From: Piper betle
Taxonomy: Eukaryota > Streptophyta > Magnoliopsida > Piperales > Piperaceae
Assembly: GCA_033002965.1 (NCBI GenBank)
Contig: JAURVB010014082.1
Span: 1 to 64,000 of the forward strand
Direction of reading: 5' to 3'
DNA length: 64,000 nt
The translations under genes and the position numbers were made by a program. Below are positions 47,452 to 60,923 of the stretch, in pieces. The notes beneath the pieces were generated by a model. The model saw only the letters and a list, made by a program, of their open reading frames with translations. It had not been told where the DNA came from and did no database searches. The stretch's first letter is position 1; every line of letters starts with the position of its first letter.

Positions 47452-50400
47452 ATGGCCGCCCTCTCGTCGGCGCTCAACCGCACCTCCCCCAAGTCCTCCC
47501 CTGTCTTCTCCACCGCCGTCCGCCGCATCGATCGGCCGTCGCTTCTCCCGGCGTCGCCGTCCCGGCGGGTGCGCGCGGTCCCCTGCCCAATGGCCGCCGC
47601 GGATCCGGCGGTGGAGGTGGGGAGAGGCAGTGGGATGCGGTGGTGGAGGTGGGGGAGAGGCAGCGGTATGCGGCGGCGGGGATCCCTCACCGGCCGGATG
47701 CGTTCGGGAGGTTCGGCAAGTTTGGTGGGAAGTACGTTCCCGAGACGCTTATGCATGCCCTCACCGAGCTCGAGGCCGCGTTTCGGTCGCTTGCCGGTGA
47801 CCGCCAGTTTCAGGTTTGTAAGTGGTTTTTTTGATTCGATGCAAAAAAATTGTTCCTTTTTGTTTAGGAAATACTGGTGGGTGGTTATATGATGAATATC
47901 GTGTTGAAGCTTCAAAGTTATCTTATTTATGTGGTTTTCAATTGGATGGTTTTTTGACCTGCAAAATTGCCGCATTGTATATATGTATGCCTCAGTAATA
48001 CGGTGTAAGTTTAAAAGCAACGAATTTGGGCCACAATCCATGCTGCTGGCCTTACTCTAGCTGGGATAAGGTGGAAACAGCGACCAAATTTTATGTGGCT
48101 CTGACTATAAGTACTCTAGTGGACTGGAATTAAAGGCCTTGATATGTTTCTTCTACTTCTTTTCGCGTATGAATGATGGTACCATTAATCATCATTGAGT
48201 GACGCCTGTCTAATTTAGGTGGTGATATGGTACGTAATGTCAGGGTTTTGAGTTATCTCATTGAGGTGGGTTGCAATTGGAAGATCATTTGACATATAAA
48301 CCGGCCACATTGGTGTATTAAGTGTTGTATCATTGAATCAAATAGCAAATGAATGAATATGGAGAACAAAATCCATGAATTTCATTCTAGCTAGGATAAA
48401 GGGGAAATGATGAATATTGTATTTGAAACTGATTGATCGTTTGTTCTGCTTCATGGCTTTAAGTATAATGGCACCAAAGATGGCTTTCAATTAAGGTCCT
48501 TTCTATCTTACGTCAAGCTTTGTTAATAAGTCATGGCGTACATATGATCTGTAGGAGGAACTAGCTGGGATTTTAAGAGATTATGTAGGTCGTGAAACTC
48601 CACTTTACTTTGCTGAGCGGCTCACTGACCATTATCGCAAGCCTAATGGGGAAGGTCCCCATATATACCTAAAGAGGGAAGATTTGAACCACACAGGAGC
48701 ACACAAGATTAACAATGCACTTGCTCAGGCTCTGCTTGCCAAACGATTGGGTAAAAAGCGCATCATTGCTGAAACAGGAGCGGGCCAACATGGCGTTGCA
48801 ACTGCTACAGTATGTGCAAGATTTGGGTTGGATTGCGTTATTTACATGGGTGCTCAAGATATGGAGAGGCAGGCCCTTAATGTTTTCAGAATGAGGCTTC
48901 TTGGTGCCGAGGTTTGTCATCCTTTCCATGTCCCCATTTTTATGTACTTAAATTATCTGTAGCTTTTTGGCTGTGCTTATTAAAGAAAATCAAGCAACAC
49001 CCAAAGAGTTGTCTGGTATGCATTGTTAATTTTAAGAACTATTATAGGGCTGTTGGTGCTAGTACTGATTATGTGTTCCACGTTTTGCAATTGGTCTATT
49101 AGAGAAAGCTCCATGGATTGCCTTCCATTGGGAAGGATTGGGGGGTATGAAGATGCAGTACAACTTTTAGATACAAATTTTTATTTGAGAGTTTTATATG
49201 TTCCCAAAACGTGCTATCCATATTTAGAGGAAAACAACAGTGACAAGGAGAAGGGCATGGCCCTTCTAATCTAACTATGCTATAGAAGACACCCATGAAC
49301 AAGTTCATATCATTGTGTTCCTGACTATGTCACTTTGTAAAAACATTTACATGGGCTTTTTTTTTCTGCACCAAATTGTGGCAAGCATTTATAGGACTTG
49401 ACAGTAGTGGATTTGTTTTGGTTTAGAAGTTTTCTGGTCAATGTGAATATGTACAGAAACATTAGGTGTAACTATTTGATACACATTTTGGGTCACTAAC
49501 TTGACTGACTTGAACTTTACATAGGTCAGAGCTGTACATTCTGGGACAGCTACACTAAAAGATGCAACTTCAGAGGCAATTCGTGACTGGGTAACAAATG
49601 TCGAAACAACTCACTATATTTTGGGTTCAGTAGCAGGTCCGCATCCATACCCGATGATGGTCAGAGAATTTCATGCCGTCATTGGCAAAGAGACCCGCAT
49701 ACAGGCATTGGAGAAATGGGGAGGAAAGCCCGATGTACTAGTAGCTTGTGTTGGAGGAGGTTCAAATGCTATGGGATTATTTCATGAGTTTGTTGAAGAT
49801 AGTGATGTGAGATTGATTGGAGTTGAAGCTGCTGGTTTTGGGTTGGACACTGGCAAGCATGCTGCCACATTGACAAAGGGAGATGTCGGTATCTTACATG
49901 GAGCTATGAGCTATTTGTTACAAGATGACGATGGTCAAATAATTGAACCTCATTCAATCAGTGCAGGGTAACAGAACATTGCTTTTCCTTTTTGCTTGCA
50001 CTTTTTATCTTGTTAATTTTTTTTCTGTCCTTTCTAACGTACTCATTATTTTGAATGAAATATAGCTTGGATTATCCTGGGGTTGGACCAGAGCACAGTT
50101 TCTTGAAGGATTTAGGCCGAGCTGAATACCACAGCGTCACGGATCAAGAAGCTTTGGAAGGTAATGAGAGTCTCAAGACTAGTTCTTATTGTTCATTCGT
50201 GTTGCATGTATGCTGCTAGTAAATTCACGCTAGGCTAATTGTTAGTGCATTATAGTATTCGTAAAAAATTGTGAAAATGTCAAGAAAATTCATAGGATTA
50301 GAGTGGGGTATTGAAGTGTGGATGAGGAATTGAACAGGGTCAAGATTATCGGAAGCCAATACTGTGATGTCCGAAATTTATATTATCCATTTTTTCTCTC

Positions 50401-50629
50401 GGAACGAATGGACACTTAGCTGTCATCTCGTTTGCTCTGTATCCTATTTGCAGCTTTCAAGAGGCTATCTAAGCTGGAAGGTATCATCCCTGCATTGGAA
50501 ACTTCTCATGCACTGGCTTACTTGGAAAAACTTTGCCCTACTCTGCCTGATGGCACAAAAGTGGTCCTTAATTGCAGCGGTCGCGGTGACAAAGATGTTC
50601 AAACAGCGATCAAACATCTAAAAGTGTAA
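47452..50629 (+). CDS. TRPB: tryptophan synthase beta chain, plastid-targeted (frame broken in exon 1)
   Basis: Catalyses the last step of tryptophan synthesis, indole plus serine to tryptophan, with PLP, in the plastid. Exons 47452-47813, 48555-48911, 49525-49967, 50066-50160 and 50454-50629; about 477 residues after one correction. The N terminus ([17 protein letters not shown], Ser/Arg-rich) fits a transit peptide. The mature part starts near [29 protein letters not shown] carries the PLP Schiff-base lysine; [29 protein letters not shown], the phosphate-binding CVGGGSNA and [11 protein letters not shown] are present. Exon 1 has a 33-bp tandem duplication ([11 protein letters not shown] then [11 protein letters not shown]). 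In the first unit the G run is four (47619-47622) against five in the second (47651-47655), which shifts the frame: as written the ATG frame does not join the conserved mature frame. A single missing G in the consensus explains this. An AATAAA follows the stop by 26 bases. Confidence 0.95.
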
Positions 50630-50654
50630 ACCGTTGTACCCACCAAATACTACC

Positions 50655-50660
50655 AATAAA
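50655..50660 (+). terminator. TRPB polyadenylation signal candidate
   Basis: AATAAA in CCAATAAAAATC, 26 bases after the TRPB stop codon. The 3' UTR would be short. Confidence 0.5.
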
Positions 50661-51710
50661 AATCAATTGCTCGAGTGTAAGACGTTAAATGTTAAATGAG
50701 TGCTAGTTTGTTTGCGATTGTAACTTTGTTTTGCGTAACAACGTATTATTATCGTTAACTATGTATTTTTGTTAATCTTAAAGATTCGTCGTAGAAACTC
50801 ATACCTCAGAATGCAACATATAGATTCACTGATTTAGCAGACGCTACCGGACATTCAAACCAGGAGGCAGGGTTAAGCGGCCTCCGATTAAAGAATCAAT
50901 CGTTTTAATCTCTAGCTACGTTACAAATTCAACTTATTAATATGCAAAATTTCTATTGAGAAAGGCCATTGTAAAAAATATAATACGATATTATAAGACA
51001 GCAAATAAAACTTAGCTACTACAAATTGCTTTGGGAAAAAAAATATAATAATAATAATATTATCTAGTCGTTTGCTTGCACAGTGCAGCTTTTTATGATT
51101 CTAGGTATTTTTTATTTTTATATATAATTATTCGTAAGTGATTTACATTTTAATATAAATATAAATTAACTTAGAATATAATGCACTTTTAAAAAACTTT
51201 CCTATAAATATATCATTTGATGTATTTTGTAATAAATATTTATTTAATTATTATCGTTTTCTATAGTATATATATTTTTTAAAATCTTAAAGCATTATTA
51301 TTTATTAATTATTTACTATTTATCAATTTGTTAATTTCATAAATCTATTTACTTAAAGACTTAAAAAGGATTTGGTTTTAAATGATTTAAATTTTCTACT
51401 TCTAATTGTAATAATGAAAGGATAATTTAATCATTTAATAATTTACTTATACAAATAAAAAATATAAAACAATATTATCATTAAAACAGTAAAACATCCG
51501 TGGCAAATCCTAATTAAACTAATACTTTAATAAAATATAAAATAAGAATAATAGTATAAAAATATAAAATAATAATAATATTACAAGTCTTTCCACGTTC
51601 AAGTCTAGCGTATAATTGTAATTCAAAAAAACCATTAACTTAGTTCCAAGCCTTCAAAAATTCTCAATTACTTGACTCACTTCTAACATTACACAAAAAA
51701 AATCTCCAGT
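50661..51710. other. AT-rich convergent spacer between TRPB and RPL23A
   Basis: No gene recognised. The stretch is very AT-rich and includes the 3' ends of two convergent genes. Confidence 0.5.
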
Positions 51711-53130
<1,420 letters not shown>

Positions 53131-53409
53131 GGGTGACCGCTTTTCTGGCGCAGACTATTCCTCGAACGCAAACCTAGCACAACCAAAGACCACACATGAA
53201 TCAAAAACTCGAGCTCACCAACAAGACGACACACGAAGACTTAAACTTTACACAAAATATACGCAAAACTATCGATTCAACGCTCAGTTTATGAAGAAAG
53301 CAGCAAACTTGAGATTCGAATTATGGCATTTGGGAAGAAGGAGAAGGTGATCGGACATACCAGAGAAACCTCTTCCCACCCAGTTCCGGCGGCCGCCGTC
53401 CACTATTTC

Positions 53410-53484
53410 TCGTTAGGGCTTTATGCTACCCATCCTCTCGGGTTTAGTGGGCTTGGGCCTTATAACTACTCTCATAAATGGGCC
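53410..53484 (-). promoter_or_regulatory. site II elements and telo-box-like motif upstream of RPL23A
   Basis: TGGGCT at 53448-53453 is directly followed by TGGGCC at 53454-53459, with a further TGGGCC at 53479-53484. AAAGCCCTAAC (minus strand, about 53413-53423) resembles the telo box AAACCCTAA. Site II plus telo box upstream of plant ribosomal protein genes is an established pattern linked to growth-related expression. Confidence 0.65.
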
Positions 53485-53769
53485 TTCGTCATAATTTTCT
53501 TAGGGCATTCATAGTTCTAAAAAACCAGAAATCGAATATTAGGACTTTCTCCGGCTCAAATTGAATTTGAATTTGATCGGAAATATATTAACGAGAAATT
53601 GTTGTCTATTATAATTTTCCCCTACTACTCTTTTCTCCAATAAAATAAATTCTATGATTATATATGTATGCATTGTGTGTCATACTTTTATTATGCTTAT
53701 ATTAATCAGTAAGCAGACAAAATTTAAAATTTTCATTGAATTTCAAATTGAGATCAAAGATGGTTTTAG

Positions 53770-54260
53770 GGGTTTAAACGAGCCGAGCCGAGTCGAGCCA
53801 ACAGATGTTTTTGAATTCGACGTAATTTTTTACAAACATGTGTGAGCTTATTTGAGCACTTGATGAGTTTTGATGTATTATGGGTCAAACTGAGCTCGTC
53901 CAAAATTCATGGTGTTTGGGGTTAAGTCATGTTCGGCTTTCTATGTTTTTGAGCCAAGTTTGAACCGAATGAATGTTTGTGTTTGGCTTATATAGGATCA
54001 AAAATTTCTTTCCAATATTATATAAGTTTAATATAACCTCAATAATATTGACGAGTTGAGTCAAGTCAAATATTTTTTTCAAGTTTGAACGCATCAAGCT
54101 CGAGTCTAAGCCAAGCCGAGCCGAACACTCCTCAACTCAAGCTCTGTTTATTGTCTAACGAGCTATCCATTTCAAGCCGAATATTTTTTCAAACACAAAA
54201 TTAACAAGCACGAATTCAAATCGATCGAGCCGAACGTAAAATATTTGCGAACAGGTTTGA
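53770..54260. repeat. decayed dispersed repeat rich in GAGCCGAGC words
   Basis: Contains CGAGCCGAGCCGAGTCGAGCC near 53780 (a short run of GAGCC/GAGTC words), AAGCCGAGCCGAAC near 54110 and ATCGAGCCGAACG near 54225, separated by AT-rich text with TTGAGC/TTTGAAC words. This pattern is common in plant transposon-derived repeats. No termini or target duplications were found. Confidence 0.45.
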
Positions 54261-55613
54261 CTTATTTACATCTCTATATGGCTTACACATATAGTCCAAC
54301 TCATCCATAGCAATAATAATATTTTTTGGCTCATAGTTATTCTTAGCCAAATTTTGGTCCAATTAATTAGTAGGCATCATGATATCATGCATGTAATTAG
54401 GAGGACTAAATTTCAAATTACTAATATTTCTCAAGTGTCGATGCAACTATTCAACTCCTCAAAATATATTTTTTATACCATTTTTTTAATTTTCTATCTA
54501 ATTATCTATGGACTCAAATTAATTAGACTGCTATATATACTAACGAGGGGGTTTTAACCAAAACAGCCCCAATATGCATCTGCCCATGCACGTAGCATGC
54601 AACAAGTCAAAAACAAAAGCTCAAGTTTAAGAACTATAAGAACAAACATTTGTTAAATTTCCTTGAACTAGCTCAAAGCAAAATTATTGAAGGATTTGTC
54701 ATATTCAGCTTGGTCATGGAATTTGATGTAGAATTGAAATTTGTCACCATATGTCGGCAGAGACGAACTAAAAGACATATATGAGCAGGTTGAACATGCA
54801 GGCAATCTATTATTCACACCAAATCATAGAAGACAACTTGCAAGTTGCAACCTCCATTTCTCCTATGTCAGGGATCAGTAGCACCTTGGACTTTGGTACA
54901 TCACCTTTATGATCAGATTGTGTGTATGACAAGAGATGAGAAGCCTTTGTCTTACTGTTTGTTTTAAGATTTTGGGACTGGGAGAGCTGGAAATTAATAT
55001 GGCCTTACACATTCTCCGTGTGCAACGATGCATTCTACTTCAAGTCTCCTTTGTTGGTAAGTAATATTTGCAAACCATGACAAATATTCATTTAGTCATG
55101 ACATGCTTCTAAATACATACATATAATCAAGAGTTTTGTGTGTATAATCAAAGAGTGCCACTGATCAATTTGTGGTCTTATTTATGATACACTCTCTTTG
55201 GGGACGAGACATGAAGCAATATGATTGGTATCTAAAGCTTTCGTCTTTATTATTGAGATAATAGGAACAAAATAAAAAAGAGATTTTGGAACATGGTTTG
55301 CATGCATGAGTGGATTGCGCTTGGCTTGTTTTTCCTTCTGTCCTACTGTTGGGAGTTGGACGCTTGTGTTGGTTATGTTGGACACAGACAAAACAAATTA
55401 AGGGCTTGTGTCACTTCAATGCCTCCCCGGTGGATCGAAATCGATGATAACTTTTGTTATGTTCATATGTATGACTTTGATTTCCGAACACAAAGGAATT
55501 AGCAGTAATACATGTTTTAGCTCGAAGTAAGTAGAGCGCAAATAGAATGTTCCATGCAATAAGCGACATCCATCCGTTACGTTAATAAAGAGCAGGACTT
55601 GGAGACGACGGTT

Positions 55614-55703
55614 GCATACGCCCGCGGAGACGCCTTAAGGCCTCGCGGTTAATGATCCCCATCATCAATGGTCAGGTCTAAGGGCGTCTCCACGAACGTA
55701 TGC
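55614..55703. repeat. imperfect foldback, two paired blocks around a 41-nt loop
   Basis: GCATACG (55614-55620) pairs with CGTATGC (55697-55703), and GGAGACGCCTTA (55626-55637) pairs with TAAGGGCGTCTCC (55679-55691, one extra G). The two blocks are separated by five unpaired bases on each side. Total stem is about 24 positions. It is more GC-rich than its surroundings. Confidence 0.6.
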
Positions 55704-56287
55704 AGCAGGCATTTCCAAAAAAATTTGTTAGTAAACCAACTTGTACAGGATAGTAATCAAGCATCAGGTTGAAGTTCTGATCTTTGGTAGTTCTTAAGCC
55801 TCAATCTTTTAGGTTTGGCCTGATGATACAACACTCCAGGCCAACACTGGGGTGTTGATTACATCTACTCGGAGCATAAGGTGTATAACTACTGCGTGGT
55901 TTGATACAACACAAGTTTGCCCAAGGTAGAATACAAGTTCGCGAAGCTTATTATTCCCATAAAAAATAATATTTTTGACATTTTAAACTACTTTTTCTTA
56001 CAAAAAATAATAATTAGAATAAGACAAGTGATATATCACCATGAATCAGAATATTTAATTTACGTCCTGTTTTATTTAATTTGTAAAATTATGAAAATTG
56101 AGGCATTTTATTATTACTCTAAGTCTTTGTTCCCTTCAATACAAATTAGATAAAGTAATCTAAATAAACTAGCTTGAAATCATCTCGAAATCAACTCGAT
56201 TTATCGACGCTTATCGGACATGGTCATGGACATGGGGCAAGGCACTAGTCATTATTAAATGTGTAGGGGCCCACAGATCCCAAATAT

Positions 56288-56294
56288 TATATAA
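56288..56294 (+). promoter_or_regulatory. candidate TATA box of the deaminase gene
   Basis: TATATAA followed by GCCCACGCC, 79 bases before the start codon at 56373, a normal distance for a short plant leader. Confidence 0.55.
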
Positions 56295-56372
56295 GCCCAC
56301 GCCTTCCCTCCTCTGCTACATATCCCCTTTTGGATTCGTTATCAGACTGTCCGGTGGGAGTAGAAGAAGATA

Positions 56373-59300
56373 ATGGAAGGAGAAGACAAAGTGGAGTTGG
56401 GCTGGTGCATCTCCCTCCCCAAGATCGAGCTCCATGCCCATCTCAATGGCTCCATCAGAGACTCCACTCTACTGTATGCACCGCTCTCCCTGCTCCACCT
56501 TTACTATGAACAGTGCACGAGTTAAATCTTCACCTACGATGATCCCGAGAATTTTAATTTATGTCCTGCATCTGGGTTTTTTTAATGGCAACTTTGGGGT
56601 TTGGGCTATCTTGGTCCTGTGTTAATGTCAAGGAAATTCCATTTTGTGATGTATAATTTAGGGTTGTTTTTGAATTATACTGGCTATTTTGTTAATGCTT
56701 GTTAATATTGCCTCCTTTTCCAGAACATGTTTCTCGTTGTGGGTATTTTTGACATAATTTTAAGATGACATGCTTGTGGCTTGTCGTTTGTATCTGCATT
56801 ACTACTATCTACTTTCAGCAACTTCCGCATTACACAGTTTTTGTGATGATGTTGTTAAGTTTTTACTTGGATTTGGCTTACCTATTTCTAGATGTTTTTC
56901 GACATATAAGTTTAAGATGTCATGCTTGTGGCTTCTATGTCTAATCTAAATGTGTGTGCATGTTTACTTACAACTTACACTATCCTCTATGCTGCACTGT
57001 TTTTGAGACGATCTATGAAGCTTATTGAGATTTAGAGCATCACTTCCATGCCTTCTCGCTTTAGTTATCAGATTGCTGTTTAGGCGAGCCTGCGGATACT
57101 TTGAATGATTAATGTACGGGTCCAAGTGTTTAGTCTTTTGATTTTAACTATTCTTTTACTTGCAGAGAGCTTGCGGATGTCCTAGGAAAAAAGGTGACAT
57201 AGATTTTGCTGACATGGAGCATATTATCAAGAAAAGTATGGAGAGAAGCTGTTTTCCTTATTTCTTGTCCCTTTTCTATTATCCTTCTTGATCTTTGTTA
57301 TATCCAACCTCTATCTGTACAGAACAGAACATAACTTCAGGTTCTGAAGCACGTTTTGCTTGATAGCTTGGAAAAAAAAGGAAGTTAATCAAGAAAATAA
57401 TCTTAGCATTTGAAACGGAATAAATTAGCTTGCATGTACCTATTTTGTGCTCCAAGAATGATGCTGATTGCTTTTATGCATAACAGTCCTTATCAATTTT
57501 ATCAATTTGAAGGCAACTGGTGATCCAGCAAGGAAGGGAAGAGAGATCTCAAATCCCTCATTCCTCTAGAAGTTTATGAATAATTGTGTAAATGGACCAC
57601 AAAATGCACAAATAAATGGTTAATTGTGATGGATTAATTCACTGCAAGCCCCATATACACCTCCCTTCTGGTTTGTTACAGGGGCCTAACTTGCTGCTTG
57701 AGATCATGTAAAAGACTGCTTTCCTACTTTGGTTTTTTCTTATGCTTATGACTTACTAAAACTTATTTTTGCAGATGCTCGTTCTCTATCTGAGTGCTTC
57801 AAGCTGTTTGATCTAATTCACATGGTTACCACGAACCATGCAACTGTCATGAGAATTACCAGAGAAGTATGCAAATTTTTTTGGAAATAGATTCACCAGC
57901 AAATCCACATTGTTTATGTTTGTTTTCATCGCAGGTAATTGAAGATTTTGCTGCAGAAAACGTAATTTATCTTGAACTGCGTACTACTCCAAAGGTACAA
58001 GGACAGATGTGTCTTGCATTTATACCGTGCAGTTTTGTTGGAAAAGTCAATCAACCTTCAGTATCTTTCTTTCAGAAAAATGAATCAATTGGCATGAGTA
58101 AACGCTCTTATATGGAAGCAGTGATTGAAGGGTTGAAGACAGTTGATTCAGTTGATGTTTCGTTTGTTCCATTTGTCAGTAATTCCGACCACAGCAACCT
58201 ACCTCAATTTCCCTTTAGCAATGGAAGAAGAAAGATCTTTGTCCGTCTTCTTTTAAGTATAGACCGCAGAGAGACTGCTGAAGCAGCAATGGAAACAGTA
58301 GGTGCAATACATTTTGCTTATGAAAAGAATTATACGTTTAATCAATGATCCGACCATGTACTCAACTATCTGAGGTCTCTTCTCAATCAGGTTCAGCTGG
58401 CAGTGGAAATGAAAAATATGGGAGTAATTGGAATCGACCTGTCTGGCAATCCCAACGTGGGGCAATGGTATTCAGTGAAAGATGCTTAAATTACACATTG
58501 CAATTCATATTGTAGAAATTTACATATTCTATGTGCAGGTCAACTTTCTTGCCAGCTCTTATTTATGCTAAGGAACAAGGACTCCCCATCACCCTCCACT
58601 GTGGAGAGGTGTGTAACAATTTCACAAACTTTAATTAAGCGCAAGACTGCTATTTCAGTAAATTGTTGGATCAGTATACAGTGAGTATGCTTACACATTT
58701 GACTAATGTATTTTTATACGAGTTAGCACATGTAGGTGCCTAACCCAAAAGAAGTTCAGTCTATGTTGGAATTTCATCCTCAGAGAATTGGTCATGCTGC
58801 TTGTTTTGAGGAAGAAGCATGGAGCCATTTGAAGACATCAAAAATCCCGGTATTTTTTGCATATTTCTATTGTGCGATCCTACTTTCAATTCAAGCCTAA
58901 TGATTTTATGAATTTTTTGCAGGTAGAAGTTTGTGTAACATCAAATATCACGACCAATACTGTTCCATTGATAGAGAAACATCATTTTGGTTTGTAATCT
59001 GTCTATCGATATTTTATAGTTTTTATTATGAAAACTGTTTCTATGGGAAATAGTTAACATCTCGCCCTGCAATGTAACTACTTCTAATGTTTTTAATTTT
59101 ATCCTCCGGGAAAACTGGCATTAACATTTATGTTTTTATACCTTTACAGTTGACCTTTACCAGGCAAAACACCCGCTAATCATCTGTACCGATGACACAG
59201 GGGTCTTCTCCACGAGCCTATCGCGCGAATACCACCTTGTAGCTTCTGCTTTCGGTGAGCTAAAATCTTTGCATAATACAAAAAATTTGCAGAACTCTTG

Positions 59301-59454
59301 ATACAGAATGTCTATAACTATCAATATCCTTCCTTTTAAAAATGCAGGGCTGAGCAAAAATGAGTTATCTATGCTTGCAAGAAATGCAGTGGAGTTCATA
59401 TTTTCTGAGGACGTGAAAGAAGTGTTGACAAAGACGTTTGTTGATGTTCTATGA
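56373..59454 (+). CDS. MAPDA: N6-methyl-AMP deaminase / adenosine deaminase-like protein (frame broken in exon 2)
   Basis: Zinc-dependent cytosolic deaminase of the adenosine/AMP deaminase superfamily. The plant ADAL/MAPDA group converts N6-methyl-AMP to IMP during m6A RNA turnover (family knowledge). Exons: 56373-56473, 57166-57235, 57775-57866, 57935-57994, 58076-58297, 58391-58467, 58539-58608, 58736-58849, 58923-58989, 59150-59254, 59348-59454; about 361 residues after one correction, the usual length. Visible motifs: LPKIELHAHLNGSI (metal-binding HxH), YLELRTTPK, GIDLSGNP, LHCGE (His and catalytic Glu, about residue 230), RIGHA, SNITTNTV and TDDTGVFSTSLS (metal and catalytic Asp). In exon 2 the A run at 57187-57192 is one base short: LGKK should be followed by GDIDFADMEH, and restoring seven A makes all later phases fit. 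As written the frame meets TAG just after. Other members of the superfamily with adenosine as substrate are a less likely assignment, given the ADAL-type motifs. Confidence 0.92.
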
Positions 59455-60923
59455 GAATTCTCATGAAGAAAGTATTTCAGAAGGCTTGTTGGCTGTAAAA
59501 AATTAGAATGCCACAATTGATTTGTTAAACAGCCAATTGACATAAGCTGTTTTCATGATTTATATGGATGCGAATAGTGCCGGTCAATTCTGTCTCTTAA
59601 TTTGGTTACCATTGTAGTGATGAAGAAATAACAAACATTTATGTTAGTTATTTCGATCTTTTACTCTTATTTCTCTCGTGGCTTATGAAGCTAGCTATCA
59701 AATATCCTTTATAATATATATAATTAATTAACAATGGAAGACATGTATGTATAATATATTAGTTAAAAAATTAAGTTTTAATATTTGATATGTATTCTAT
59801 TTATGGCTGATTCGAACTTAAGTTATTTTCAAAAATTGATAAAATTGAAATTTACAAATATGTCCCTGTTAATTATGCTGTAAACCTTTCAAGTAAGACT
59901 ATTTATTTTTCGTCTATTTTATTGTTTTATAATCTACCCATTATAATATATGTGAATTATCATTCGTAAATACCTCCTAATGATCCTAAATTCTATGTTA
60001 CCATCATTGCTACACCTGATAAAAATTATGTTAATCTTATATATAATACTTATTGAGGTACAATTCAATATATTCGATAATTGAACGATATTTTATGATT
60101 TTAATATATTTGTGAGGACGAAAATTTTGAAGTGGAGGAGCTTGTAAAACTTTAAAAATAACTCAGTTATTTTATCTCAAAACGAATGTTAAATATTACG
60201 AAACTAATATAATTTAATAATATTTATGAATTCTTTTTGGTAAGCTTTATGTATTGTCTTTTAAAAAAATTGTGTTCTAAATATTACATGGGTATGTACT
60301 TTTTTAAATAAATCGAAGATTTATCAAGTTTGAACTCACTCTTTGTAGGCACTAATAATACAAATTAGCTGCTTTAATGTATTATATTCAACCTAAATGT
60401 AAAATTAATGATTTTTTTTTATGACTGAAACTGATAATTTTAATAATTGGTTTGTAATTATAAAAAGTTAGAGTTAGGTGACCAATAAGAATATCCAGGG
60501 AACTCCATTAGCCAATTTCAAATAAGTGTAAATAATAAAAAATAAATTCAAAATCATTTTTAATTATCTTTTTAAGGAAAAAAAAAAGGCCTGCAGGAAG
60601 GCGACCAAGGAAGGAGGTCAACCTTCCTCCACCTCCCGCCAACGTGCCGGCGGACAAGAACAGGTCCCATCCAGCTCAGCATCGTCCCTCCAAAAAAAAG
60701 TCAAACTTAATTTTTAAAATAAAAAAATTAAAAAAACGAACTCCTCCTTCCCCCAATTCTCGCCGCAATTTGCGCTCATTCCATGTCTATCGGCGCCATT
60801 GTTGTTGTTCTTGGTCGGAGGTAGTTGTTGGGGTGGTTTCCCGATTCAGGTTTCTGAGGGTTTCGCGGAACCAAAACCCTTAGGCCTGGATTTGGGATCC
60901 GGATTCTCGGGGGACAGGAGAAG
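59455..60923. other. AT-rich spacer and leader region of the SYP2 gene
   Basis: No gene recognised. The DNA is AT-rich to about 60580, then a GC-richer leader region precedes the syntaxin start. An open frame at 60644-60883 in the leader has no recognisable protein. Confidence 0.45.

Larger units (their letters stand above)
53490..56280. other. intergenic region with decayed repeat and foldback, no gene recognised
   Basis: Holds a GAGCCGAGC-rich decayed repeat (about 53770-54260), AT-rich DNA, and an imperfect foldback at 55614-55703. Short open frames (53654-53845, 54354-54557, 55182-55502, 55917-56153) match no known family. Confidence 0.45.
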
